Source: CAZUAQ01 sp964618455
Lineage (GTDB): Bacteria > Planctomycetota > Phycisphaerae > UBA1845 > PWPN01
NCBI GenBank assembly: GCA_964618455.1
Contig: CAZUAQ010000019.1
Coordinates: 39,471 to 103,470 of the forward strand
Direction: 5' to 3'
Length of the DNA: 64,000 nt
The notes beneath the pieces were generated by a model, which was given only the letters and a program-made list of their open reading frames with translations, had not been told where the DNA came from and ran no database searches. Shown here piece after piece: positions 1 to 8,194 of this stretch; position 1 is the stretch's first letter, and the number at the start of each line of letters is the position of its first letter. The position numbers and the translations under genes were made by a program.

Positions 1-887
1 GAGCGCGGACGCGTTCCCTTGATCGGTCGCGTCGTGACCGTGCGATCCACCACGTTGAGAAACATTTCCGGGCTGGCGGAGAGGATGCCGCAAGGGGAGG
101 TTTCGCGTGAAGCGTGACCCGTTGGCCCGGGGTACCACTGCATGAAGGCCGAGTGGCTTCCCGGGTTCACCTGTCGCAGGCGGAGGTAGGTCTTCCACAG
201 CGGCTCTTGCTGTGTGTATGTCTCCCGGCGGGCGAGATTCACCTGAAAGATGTCGCCCGCTTCAATGTATCGCCGGGCGGCCTCGACGCGCGAGAGATAA
301 TCGTCGTGGGAGAGGTTGTGCGTGCAGGATGTCACGCGCGCAGGCAGTGGACCGGGCTCGGTGACCTGGTGGCAGGCCCGCTCGAGCAGATCCTCCCAAA
401 AAGCGAGTCGCCGTTCCGCAGGCTCGCGGGAATCCGGAAGGTCGATGGCCACCAAGGCCCATTCCCCGCGTTGATGGTCGTAGATCGCCGCCGAGTCATA
501 GAGCCCGAACCGTGCGAGAGGCAGGCCCACATCGGCGCGGGTCGTCTGCGGGAGCCGCTCGATGAACCGGCCCGCCTCGTAGCCCAGATAGCCGATCCAT
601 CCCCCGACAAACGGCAAGGTATTCCTGCCGGAGGTATCCCGTGTGACGGATTCCGTGCGTCGCAGGCGCTGCCGCATGTCTTCAAAGGGGTCATCGCGCG
701 ATTCCTCGCTCCACTCGAGCGTCTCCAGCGGATGGCATGCCGCTAACGTCCACCGTCCATGCGCGGAGGTGGATTCCGCGCTGTCCAGCAGCACGGGCTG
801 ATCCTGGTGGCAGAGCTGGGCAATCAGCGCGTTCACGTCGGGCTGATGGTGTGAGCGTCGAATTCGTGGGACAGGGGCAGATTTCAT
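1..887 (-). CDS. pabB: Aminodeoxychorismate synthase component I (PabB), C-terminus cut by window edge
   Basis: Partial gene running off the left edge; 295 codons are visible from an ATG at 887. It belongs to the chorismate-binding (TrpE/PabB) family, which with a PabA glutaminase converts chorismate to aminodeoxychorismate for folate synthesis. Visible motifs are GGWIGYLGYE about a third of the way in, then YIEAGDIFQVNLARR, then LSASPEMFL followed by PIKGTRPR. Lysine in PIKGT is the PabB form, whereas TrpE has PIAGT, so this is PabB rather than anthranilate synthase. The catalytic C-terminal third lies outside the window. No clear Shine-Dalgarno precedes the ATG, but the reading frame is open and conserved from there. 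It is divergent from the SH3 protein gene and not in an obvious operon. Confidence 0.9.
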   Translation of the reverse strand, partial: MKSAPVPRIRRSHHQPDVNALIAQLCHQDQPVLLDSAESTSAHGRWTLAACHPLETLEWSEESRDDPFEDMRQRLRRTESVTRDTSGRNTLPFVGGWIGYLGYEAGRFIERLPQTTRADVGLPLARFGLYDSAAIYDHQRGEWALVAIDLPDSREPAERRLAFWEDLLERACHQVTEPGPLPARVTSCTHNLSHDDYLSRVEAARRYIEAGDIFQVNLARRETYTQQEPLWKTYLRLRQVNPGSHSAFMQWYPGPTGHASRETSPCGILSASPEMFLNVVDRTVTTRPIKGTRPR

Positions 888-1195
888 GATGGGGCATCTA
901 CGCCGATCCGACATGGACGCAGGCCGTGCAGATGGGGCGATTCGCGACGGAAGGTTGGCAACGCGGGTCGGATGTCAGATCGTGCATAAATGAAGTATAG
1001 CCCTTCTACGGCTCGGCGTCACAACGGCGGCGCCCCCACGGAGGTTGACTTCGCTCTGGCTGAGAGGTAACTTGCCATGTTGGAGCTTTGGCGCGATGGC
1101 GCGGCCGCTTCCACGCTGAAACTTTCGGGGAATCCGGTTTCGGTCTCGTCGAATGACGGTTCTTGCGGACTCACACACGAAGAAGGATTGAGATC
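888..1195. other. Divergent intergenic region, pabB / SH3 protein
   Basis: No gene is seen in these 308 bases. They must hold promoters for both flanking genes. The only candidate found is for the rightward gene (TTGACT at 1045, 17-base spacer, TAACTT at 1068). Nothing convincing was found for pabB. Confidence 0.5.
1045..1073 (+). promoter_or_regulatory. Candidate sigma70 promoter for the SH3 protein gene
   Basis: TTGACT at 1045-1050 and TAACTT at 1068-1073 are separated by 17 bases. The -35 is one base off consensus; the -10 is weaker. It would give a leader of about 115 bases before the ATG at 1196. Confidence 0.35.
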
Positions 1196-2809
1196 ATGAT
1201 CAAGCACAGACGTCGAATGACGCGAGGGCTGGCAACGCTCATTACCTTGACGGCGCTGGGTGTACCGCTGTCCGCACTTCAGGCCCAGTCGACACAGCCC
1301 GCCGAGGCGGATGCCGCGGGGGCGAAGCCGGCCCAGGGGCAGCGCGCCGGGATCGTCACCGGGGATCGCGTGAACGTCCGCAGCGGCTCCGACCGCAACT
1401 ATTACCCCGTGACTCAGCTCAATCGCGGTGACAAGATCGTCGTGGTCGACGAGGAGTACGGCTGGTACGAAATCCTTCCTCCTGAAAAGACGTACAGCCT
1501 TGTTGAGAAGACCTACCTCGCGGTCGAGGAGGGCAGTCAGACCGGCGTCGCCAACGAGATCACCTGGGTCAAGGCGGGCAGCGAGATGAGCAATCGACGT
1601 TACGCCAACCAGGCCAAGCTTCGTCCCGGCGACAAGGTCCAGATCCTCGGCCAGACGGAGGATGGCGATTTCTACAAGATTGTTCCGCCCAAGGGGGCGA
1701 CACTCTGGATTCACGGCGACTTCGTGGACCTGACCGGGCGCGTCGAAGCCGCCGGCGGGCCGACCCCGCGTCAGGTGCGTGCCGACGATGCGGTCACGGT
1801 CAAGCCGGGGGAACTGCTCTCGGGGACGCCGAACCAGACTGTTACCATGGAAACGACGAACACGTCGCCCACCACTCAGCCGGTGTTGACGGGGACATCG
1901 ACGGTCGACCTGAGCCCGGATGAGATCGACACCACGCCGATCCGTTCTCCCGGTGAGACGATCGAGCAGAACTTTGCCGTCACACAGAGTATCGTGGAGT
2001 CGGACCAGGCGAATTTGACGCAGTCGCAGATGGAGATCAAGGCGATCGAGGCGGAGATCGAGGCCGAGAAGGTCAAGCCGTTCCGGGAGCAATCCTACGA
2101 TTCAATCATTGCCCGCCTTGAAGCGCTGGCCGCGCGAGAAGGCGATGAGGAAGAGATCACCCGCCGTTACGCCAACGCGCGGCTGATGTTGATCCGAAGG
2201 CACCTGGAAGTCATCAATGCATTGATCAGCGTCCGCTCGCTGACGACGACCGCCATCTCCGCGGCGGATGAAAAGGAGCGGGAGCGCTCCCGTATTCGCG
2301 CGGCGGAGGCCATTCCGGCGGATCGCGTGGTGGTCGAGGGGGAAGTCCAGGCCAGCACGATATATCGCGGCGAGGGCAGTCGCCCGAAGCGATGGCGTAT
2401 CGTCGAGCGACCCGAGCCGTCGCGAAAGACCCGGGATGTGGATGTGCCCGCGACGCGGACGATAGCCTACATCGAACTTCCGCCCGGCAGCACGTTGAAT
2501 CCGTCGCAGTACATCGGCAAGTACGTGGGGATCCGCGCCAGCCAGCGGCGCTACCTCCGTGATGCGATTCCGCCGATTCCGATCTACACGGTGGAGAACA
2601 TCGTCGACATGGCGGACCGGCGGTTCATCCAAACCCCCACGACTCGCCCCGCGGGGAGCGGAAGCCCGATCGACAACAGGTTTATCACGCCCGCGGCGGG
2701 AACTTCGCGCCGCGCCGTGGAGGCCTCGCCCGACAACGTGGCCATCGTGACCCCGCTGCCCGGGCCGGCGGAGAGTAAGCCGTCGACTTCGGGCTCTTCG
2801 ACGCGCTAG
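1196..2809 (+). CDS. Secreted protein with two bacterial SH3-like domains
   Basis: A 537-residue exported protein. The ATG at 1196 is chosen because AAGGA lies about eight bases upstream; an in-frame TTG at 1163 lacks a site. The first 31 residues are basic then hydrophobic and end in ALQAQ, a good signal peptide. Residues about 50-105 (GDRVNVRSGSD, then a GWYEI core) form an SH3b domain, and a second related unit follows at about 115-180 (KLRPGDKVQILGQ). The middle is rich in Thr/Ser and predicted disordered, followed by a charged helical stretch of about 60 residues and a Pro/Thr-rich tail. SH3b domains in exported proteins usually bind cell-wall peptides or other proteins; no enzymatic domain is visible, so the specific role is unknown. 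Confidence 0.8.
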   Translation: MIKHRRRMTRGLATLITLTALGVPLSALQAQSTQPAEADAAGAKPAQGQRAGIVTGDRVNVRSGSDRNYYPVTQLNRGDKIVVVDEEYGWYEILPPEKTYSLVEKTYLAVEEGSQTGVANEITWVKAGSEMSNRRYANQAKLRPGDKVQILGQTEDGDFYKIVPPKGATLWIHGDFVDLTGRVEAAGGPTPRQVRADDAVTVKPGELLSGTPNQTVTMETTNTSPTTQPVLTGTSTVDLSPDEIDTTPIRSPGETIEQNFAVTQSIVESDQANLTQSQMEIKAIEAEIEAEKVKPFREQSYDSIIARLEALAAREGDEEEITRRYANARLMLIRRHLEVINALISVRSLTTTAISAADEKERERSRIRAAEAIPADRVVVEGEVQASTIYRGEGSRPKRWRIVERPEPSRKTRDVDVPATRTIAYIELPPGSTLNPSQYIGKYVGIRASQRRYLRDAIPPIPIYTVENIVDMADRRFIQTPTTRPAGSGSPIDNRFITPAAGTSRRAVEASPDNVAIVTPLPGPAESKPSTSGSSTR

Positions 2810-2924
2810 AGACGGAGACGGTGTGGACGTGATGGGGGTCCGTTTGATTCAACGGGCCTTGCCGGCTCGATTGGAACGATACCGATCCGATGGCGCCGGG
2901 TGCCCGATCCCAGGAGTGATTTTC

Positions 2925-3128
2925 GTGAACCGATGGAACATGACATCCCGCGTGGCTCGTCGACTCGCTTTTCTGTGCAGCGGGAGCATTCTGCTCCAGC
3001 AGGTTGGCTGTGAAGCCATTCCCGCCAGCCTCACGGCGGGCGTGCTCAGTTCGATCTCCAACCAGGTGATTGGTAACGCCTTCAGCATCTGGCTCGGCCT
3101 CGGCCCGCTCCAGCAAAGCTTCTTCTGA
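2925..3128 (+). CDS. Small secreted protein of unknown function
   Basis: A 67-residue protein starting at a GTG (2925) with AGGAG eight bases upstream; the same frame is open further back but without a site. It has a basic N-terminus (NMTSRVARR), a hydrophobic stretch and then QQVGC, which resembles but does not match a lipobox because the -3 residue is Gln. The remainder is small, hydrophobic and ends in LQQSFF. It follows the SH3 protein gene by 115 bases on the same strand and may be co-transcribed with it. No family is recognised; the call rests on the good ribosome site and the export-like N-terminus. Confidence 0.5.
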   Translation: MNRWNMTSRVARRLAFLCSGSILLQQVGCEAIPASLTAGVLSSISNQVIGNAFSIWLGLGPLQQSFF

Positions 3129-3293
3129 TTCCCTTTTCCGTTTTCCGTCCAGGGATTTGCCTTTCTTCGCAGGGTACCGAGCATTCCCTATCGACTATAT
3201 GTTCGGTTTTTGTTAGTATCATTGAGCAGCGGAGTGGAGGGGGCCAAGGCTACAGAAGGGGAGAGCGCCGGGGCGATCCGAAGGGGGCCGTTT

Positions 3294-4592
3294 ATGGCCA
3301 TGACGACGCTGTTTTTGGATATGAACGCGTTCTTCGCGTCGGTCGAGCAGCAGTTGCAGCCGCGTTACCGCCATCGGCCGGTGGGCATCGTGCCGGTGAC
3401 CGCCGGGAGTACCTGCTGCATCGCCGTCAGCTATGAAGCCCGCAATTACGGTGTCCGCACCGGGACCATGGTGGCCGAAGCCAGGCGTCTCTGCCCCGGC
3501 ATCGAGCTCGTCGAAGCCCGGCCGGAGGTGTACGTCCGCATTCACGAACGCATCACGAAGGCGGTCGCAGAATGTGTGCCGATTCACCAGGTGCATTCCA
3601 TCGACGAGATGACGTGCCGGCTGCTGCGTAATGAGCGTTCGCCGGAGGTAGCGGTCGGCATCGCCCAGAAAATCAAACGCCGGTTGCGCGACACCATTGG
3701 ACCCTACATCCGCTGCTCGGTCGGGATCGGCCCGAACTACCTGCTGGCCAAAGTGGCGGCCAATCTCCAGAAGCCCGACGGATTGAGCACGTTGCAGTGC
3801 CGCGATCTGCCGCACAAAATCAAGCACCTCGACCTTGATGATTTCCCCGGCATCAGCCGGAACATGAAACGCCGGCTCGCCCAGTCCGGCGTGACCAGTG
3901 TGGAGCAGATGTACGGGCTGTCGATCGATCGGATGGAACGCGTGTGGGGCGGTATCGTCGGGCGGCGGTGGTGGCATTGGCTCCACGGAAGGGACGTGGA
4001 CCTGCCCCCGATTCAGCGGCGCATGTTCGGCCATGCCCGGGTGCTTCCTCCGGAGTATCGCACCTACGACGGTGCCGAGGCCGTCATGCACCATCTCATT
4101 CACAAGGCCGCCACCCGCCTGCGCGACATGCATTACTGGGCGCGGAAGATGATTGCCTTCGCCAGTTGCAGCGGGCAGCGCTACTGGACCATGGAGGTCT
4201 CTCTCGGGCAGTGCCGCGACACGCTGACGCTGATCGAGGTGTTCCGGAAACACTGGCCCCGCTCGCTGCCCGGCCGGCCGCTGAAAATCGGGGTGACGCT
4301 CACTTCCCTTGTCCACGACGTCTCCGCCACACTCCCGCTTTTCGAGGAGGACCGCAAACGCGTGCAACTCTCCGACACCATGGATGCCATCAACACCCGC
4401 TTCGGAGCCCGGACGGTCTACTTCGGCGGCATGCACCCGGCCAACCGCGCCGTCCCCACGCGGATCGCCTTCACGCAGATTCCCGGCCTCGACCATTTCC
4501 GCCGGCAGAAAATCGACAACGACATCACCGAAATCCTGACCCACGCACGGACGTCCACCGGGGATGAGGAGGATGAAAATCTGGACAAGTGA
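3294..4592 (+). CDS. Y-family (DinB/UmuC-type) translesion DNA polymerase
   Basis: A 432-residue Y-family polymerase. The ATG at 3294 places the catalytic motif FLDMNAFFASVE at residues 7-18, as is usual; AAGGGGG precedes it. The metal-binding acidic residues are Asp9, Asp104 and Glu105 (HSIDEM), so the palm active site is intact. Arg/Tyr residues in YEARNYGVRTGT form the fingers. A helix-hairpin-helix segment (DFPGISRNMKRRL) sits at about 185, followed by a little-finger domain. The C-terminus (about residues 370-415) contains PTRIAFTQIP. These enzymes bypass damaged bases with low fidelity. Neither a canonical beta-clamp QxxLxLF peptide nor an imuA/dnaE2 partner is evident, and the SOS box consensus is not visible. 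Exact assignment to Pol IV or an ImuB-like branch is left open. Confidence 0.85.
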   Translation: MAMTTLFLDMNAFFASVEQQLQPRYRHRPVGIVPVTAGSTCCIAVSYEARNYGVRTGTMVAEARRLCPGIELVEARPEVYVRIHERITKAVAECVPIHQVHSIDEMTCRLLRNERSPEVAVGIAQKIKRRLRDTIGPYIRCSVGIGPNYLLAKVAANLQKPDGLSTLQCRDLPHKIKHLDLDDFPGISRNMKRRLAQSGVTSVEQMYGLSIDRMERVWGGIVGRRWWHWLHGRDVDLPPIQRRMFGHARVLPPEYRTYDGAEAVMHHLIHKAATRLRDMHYWARKMIAFASCSGQRYWTMEVSLGQCRDTLTLIEVFRKHWPRSLPGRPLKIGVTLTSLVHDVSATLPLFEEDRKRVQLSDTMDAINTRFGARTVYFGGMHPANRAVPTRIAFTQIPGLDHFRRQKIDNDITEILTHARTSTGDEEDENLDK

Positions 4593-4913
4593 GGTGAATC
4601 GTGGCGGAAAAAGTGGGATCGCCGGCGATCCGCGCCGATGAACGACACGGAGCCCGCAGGCCTTCAGAGTACGCAGAAGAGGCGTTTTTCAGCGTTTGTG
4701 CTTGCCGATGGGGCTTGCGGTGGTGATAATGATGGGCTGTCGGTCCTCGATCAGTACCGACGCCGACAATCGAAGATCAGTTCAGAGTCCGTCGACCCGA
4801 CTCCGGCGATCCGGGGGCGGGGCGGCACCGGGCGAACCCGGTTGGACTCGCCTGTGCGGATCCGCGGTGATCCGGCAGGGCATCCATGGCAACCTATTGG
4901 AAAGGAGAAAACC
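4593..4913 (+). promoter_or_regulatory. ilvB upstream region: promoter and structured leader
   Basis: No gene is supported in these 321 bases. TTGCCG at 4702-4707 and GATAAT at 4725-4730, 17 bases apart, form a good sigma70 promoter that predicts a leader of about 177 bases. Within the leader are a hairpin at the very 5' end (GTCGGT 4739-4744 with ACCGAC 4756-4761) and a six-pair hairpin closed by a CGAA tetraloop (4827-4842). Neither is followed by a U-run, so an intrinsic attenuator is not demonstrated. Confidence 0.45.
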
Positions 4914-6650
4914 ATGGCCTCCAAACCGCAGACCTCAGTCGATGCGCCTGGTCCGGGCGCGGCATCCCTGTTGGACAAGACAGGGGGGCAGATCCTCCAC
5001 GAAACGCTCATCGAACAGGGTGTGGACGTGGTGTTCGGTTACCCCGGCGGAGCCATTCTGCCGACATTCGATGTCCTCCACAAATCCCCGATTCGATTCA
5101 TCCTGACGCGGCACGAGCAGGGCGCCGGCCACATGGCTGACGGTTATTCCCGCGCGACCGGCAAGGTCGGTACCGCCATCGTGACCAGCGGACCCGGTGC
5201 AACCAACCTGACCACGGCGCTGGCCACCGCCTACATGGACAGCGTGCCCATGGTCGCGATCACCGGTCAGGTCGCCACCGCCGCGATCGGTAACGATGCC
5301 TTTCAGGAGGCGGATGTCGTCGGCGTCACGCGACCGGTCACCAAGCACAACGTGCTCGTGCGCGACGTGAACGACCTCGCCCGCGCGGTGCGCGAAGCGT
5401 ACCACATTGCCCGGACGGGCCGGCCCGGACCGGTGCTGATCGATCTGCCGAAGGACGTGCAGGTGGCCAAGATGTCGGTCGAAGACGACGGCCAGTTGAA
5501 CCTGCCTGGCTACCGTCCACGCAGCAAGGGGAATCCGCGCCAGGTGCGACTGGCCGCCGAAGCGATCAACAAGGCGGAGCGCCCGGTGCTGTATGTCGGT
5601 GGGGGTGTCATCGCCGCCGAAGCGTCGCAAGAATTACGCGAGATATCGCGCAAGGGCAACATTCCAGTCACCACGACGCTGCTCGGAATGGGCGCGTTCG
5701 ACGAGGTCGACGATGCCGGGCGCACGCTGCACATGCTGGGTATGCATGGCAGCGCCTACGCCAACTACGCCGTTCAGGCAAGCGATTGCCTGATCGCCGT
5801 GGGCGCCCGGTTCGATGACCGCGTGACCGGCAAGATTGATAACTTCGCCCCGAACGCGCAGATCATCCACATCGACGTTGATCCCTCGAGCATCAGCAAG
5901 ACGGTGGACGTGGATATTCCGGTCGTGGGCGATGCGAAACTCGTGCTGCAGGGCATGATCGAGCACATCGAGCACCGCGACCGCGGGGAGTGGTTCGACC
6001 AGATCAATGTCTGGAAGGATAAGCACCCGTTCAGTTACGATCCCTCGCCGGACAAGATCATGCCACAGTACGTGATCGATGAGCTGAGCAATATCACGGA
6101 AGGCGAAGCGATCATCACCACCGGCGTGGGCCAGCACCAGATGTGGGCGGCACAGTTCTACCGATGGCGGTTCCCGCGACAGATGCTGACTTCCGGCGGA
6201 CTGGGCACGATGGGTTACGGCTTTCCCGCCGCGATCGGCGCGGCCGTCGGTTGCCCCGACAGGCACGTTGTCGACATCGACGGAGACGGCAGTTTCCTCA
6301 TGACCTGCAACGAGCTTGCCACGGTGGCCGAGTTCAACATTCCGACCAAGGTGATCGTCCTGAACAATCACTTCCAGGGCATGGTCCGGCAGTGGCAGGA
6401 ACTTTTCTACGATGGGCGCTACACCGCCGTGAAGATGACCAACCCGAGCTTTGCGAAGGTGGCCGAAGCCTTCAACTGCAAGGGTATCGACGTCAAGAAC
6501 AAGGCGGATGTCCCGGACGCGCTGCGCGAGATGCTGGATCACAAGGGCCCGGTCGTGATGGACGTCCACGTGGAGGCCGAAGAGAACGTCTACCCGATGG
6601 TCGCCGCCGGCAAGAGCTTGCACGAGATGACCATGGGCGGCATGGCCTGA
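4914..6650 (+). CDS. ilvB: Acetolactate synthase large subunit
   Basis: A 578-residue thiamine diphosphate enzyme that condenses pyruvate with pyruvate or 2-ketobutyrate, the first common step to valine, leucine and isoleucine. The ATG at 4914 follows AAAGGAG by six bases. The N-terminal domain has FGYPGGAILPTFD and RHEQGAGHMADGYSRATG, containing the catalytic Glu. The middle FAD-binding domain spans roughly 215-370. The C-terminal domain has the ThDP motif beginning DGDGSFLMTCNEL and ending VLNNHFQGMVRQWQ. Length matches the family apart from an extra Ala/Pro-rich N-terminus of about 20 residues. The small subunit ilvN lies downstream, separated by a DUF502 gene, which indicates one transcript. 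Confidence 0.97.
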   Translation: MASKPQTSVDAPGPGAASLLDKTGGQILHETLIEQGVDVVFGYPGGAILPTFDVLHKSPIRFILTRHEQGAGHMADGYSRATGKVGTAIVTSGPGATNLTTALATAYMDSVPMVAITGQVATAAIGNDAFQEADVVGVTRPVTKHNVLVRDVNDLARAVREAYHIARTGRPGPVLIDLPKDVQVAKMSVEDDGQLNLPGYRPRSKGNPRQVRLAAEAINKAERPVLYVGGGVIAAEASQELREISRKGNIPVTTTLLGMGAFDEVDDAGRTLHMLGMHGSAYANYAVQASDCLIAVGARFDDRVTGKIDNFAPNAQIIHIDVDPSSISKTVDVDIPVVGDAKLVLQGMIEHIEHRDRGEWFDQINVWKDKHPFSYDPSPDKIMPQYVIDELSNITEGEAIITTGVGQHQMWAAQFYRWRFPRQMLTSGGLGTMGYGFPAAIGAAVGCPDRHVVDIDGDGSFLMTCNELATVAEFNIPTKVIVLNNHFQGMVRQWQELFYDGRYTAVKMTNPSFAKVAEAFNCKGIDVKNKADVPDALREMLDHKGPVVMDVHVEAEENVYPMVAAGKSLHEMTMGGMA

Positions 6651-6669
6651 GACGAACCGGAGATTCGAC

Positions 6670-7464
6670 GTGACGGAAGAGGACTCTCCGAGTTCATTGG
6701 CCGAACCGGTTCGCAGAAGACCTAACCTGCTCCATGCGTTACGAGTGCTGTTGCGCACGCGCATCGTAGCCGGGTTGATCACGCTGATTCCGATCTGGGT
6801 CACCTGGGTCGTCGTCAGTTTTCTCTTCAACGCGATGAAGTCGGTCACCGAGCCCGTGGCCCGGTGGTTCGCCGATTACGTGCACAAGACAAGGCCGGAG
6901 ATCACGGCCTACGAGGCGTATCTCGATTGGATCGTGCCTGTTCTGGCGGTGCTGCTGACGCTTTCTCTTCTCTACATGCTCGGCTTGCTGACCGCGAGTG
7001 TGTTCGGTCGTCGAATCATTGAAGTGGTGGAGCGTGTCTTTGAACAGGTACCCCTTGTCAAACAGGTGTATCGATCGACGAAACAGATCGTGCTGACACT
7101 CGGCGGAGGACAATCTCACAAGGCCAGATTCAAGCGTGTCGTGCTGGTGAAATTCCCACACCCGGGCATGCGCTGCATCGGTTTTCTCACGTCGGTCATG
7201 AAGGACGCGGATACGGGTCGGCCGATGGCCAGCGTGTTCATTTCGACGACGCCCAATCCGACGACCGGCTACATGCAGATCATCCCCCTGGAGGATGTAT
7301 CCGAGACCGATTGGAGTGTGGAAGAGGCGGTGAAGCTGCTCATGTCCGGTGGCATCCTGAGCCCGGCGACCGTGCCCTTCGATCGCGTCCGTCCGGTGCA
7401 TTGGGATCCCGAAACGGATCGGAAGGATGACGCGCCGAATGAGGCGACACAGCAGACGGCCTGA
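6670..7464 (+). CDS. DUF502 family membrane protein
   Basis: A 264-residue protein starting at GTG 6670 with GGAG upstream, 19 bases after ilvB. It has two membrane segments: residues about 33-55 (GLITLIPIWVTWVVV) and about 88-112 (VPVLAVLLTLSLLYMLGL). These are followed by the conserved cytoplasmic block VPLVKQVYRSTKQ and FPHPGMRCIGFLT, then FISTTPNPTTGYM. This set is characteristic of DUF502, a widespread family without an established function (a plant relative, LCV/COV1, is linked to vascular patterning and trafficking). Its location between ilvB and ilvN suggests co-transcription, not necessarily a role in amino acid synthesis. The C-terminal 40 residues are polar and probably disordered. 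Confidence 0.9.
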   Translation: MTEEDSPSSLAEPVRRRPNLLHALRVLLRTRIVAGLITLIPIWVTWVVVSFLFNAMKSVTEPVARWFADYVHKTRPEITAYEAYLDWIVPVLAVLLTLSLLYMLGLLTASVFGRRIIEVVERVFEQVPLVKQVYRSTKQIVLTLGGGQSHKARFKRVVLVKFPHPGMRCIGFLTSVMKDADTGRPMASVFISTTPNPTTGYMQIIPLEDVSETDWSVEEAVKLLMSGGILSPATVPFDRVRPVHWDPETDRKDDAPNEATQQTA

Positions 7465-7515
7465 CGCGCGCTTTGCCGTGTCAGCGGGATATACAAGAAA
7501 GCAGGAAACATACTG

Positions 7516-8112
7516 ATGATCTCAAAACATATTTTCAGCGTGCTGGTGCAGAACCAACCGGGCGTGCTCGCCCATATTGCGGGCATGTTTGCCGCCCGCG
7601 GATTCAACATCGACTCTCTCGTGGTGGGACGGACGGAGGATGACGAGTTCTCGCGCATGGTCATCGTTTCGACCGGCGACGACTTCACCATGGAGCAGGT
7701 TCGCAAGCAACTCGGCAAGATCGTGCCGGTGGTGAAGGTGCGCGACCTGATCGAGCAGAATTACGTGGAGCGCGATCTGCTTCTGATCCAGGTCCACTGC
7801 CCTCCGGAGAAGCGCGGCGAACTACGCCATATCACTGAGATCTTCCGGGCGAGCATTGTGGACATCGCTCCCAAGTCGGTGATGATTCAGGCCACCGGGC
7901 CCGAGGAGAAGATCGAGGCGTTCATCGAACTGTGCCGGCCTTACGGCATCAAGCAGTTGTCGCGGACCGGCGTGATTGCAATGCCCCGGGCCAGCCAGGC
8001 CGAAAGCGGCCCGCCCAAGCCCACCGGACGGCGTCAGGACCGGAGCGGCGCGAGCGGGGCCCAAACTCAAGCCAAGGGCGGTGTCGAGGAAGCGGCCCTG
8101 CCACCCAGTTGA
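7516..8112 (+). CDS. ilvN: Acetolactate synthase small (regulatory) subunit
   Basis: A 198-residue regulatory subunit that binds branched-chain amino acids through an N-terminal ACT domain (residues 3-75: HIFSVLVQNQPGVLAHIAGMF, with RGFNIDSLVVGRT) and activates IlvB. A second ferredoxin-like domain follows (LIQVHCPPEKRGELRHITEIF). The first about 155 residues match the family length; the last about 40 are a charged Pro/Gly/Ser-rich extension that the family does not need. The ATG at 7516 follows AGCAGGAAACA. It is 51 bases after the DUF502 gene and is the last gene of the ilv unit. Confidence 0.95.
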   Translation: MISKHIFSVLVQNQPGVLAHIAGMFAARGFNIDSLVVGRTEDDEFSRMVIVSTGDDFTMEQVRKQLGKIVPVVKVRDLIEQNYVERDLLLIQVHCPPEKRGELRHITEIFRASIVDIAPKSVMIQATGPEEKIEAFIELCRPYGIKQLSRTGVIAMPRASQAESGPPKPTGRRQDRSGASGAQTQAKGGVEEAALPPS

Positions 8113-8194
8113 GCGGGCCGCCCGGTTCAGCAGGATGTTCCGGGCTCGGTGCACTGTGTGACGGAATGGTTACATCCGCCCGATCGGAAAGGTC

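Noticed and set aside
114..746. Plus-strand open frame of about 210 codons at the left edge
   Set aside because: The opposite strand encodes PabB with clear motifs in an open frame that runs off the window; the plus frame is its shadow.
1019..2092. Long antisense open frame (over 350 codons) opposite the SH3 protein
   Set aside because: High GC in third codon positions keeps antisense frames open; the product is His/Arg/Leu-rich with no protein-like motifs, while the sense frame has a signal peptide and SH3 motifs. The same holds for long antisense frames at 3219-4544, 5634-6848, 10814-11968, 31633-32625 and 36952-39471.
4708..4800. Leader peptide for ilvB beginning MGLAVVIM (Val/Ile/Leu-rich)
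   Set aside because: Its ATG falls inside the predicted promoter, it has no ribosome site, and the frame runs on into ilvB instead of stopping before a hairpin pair.
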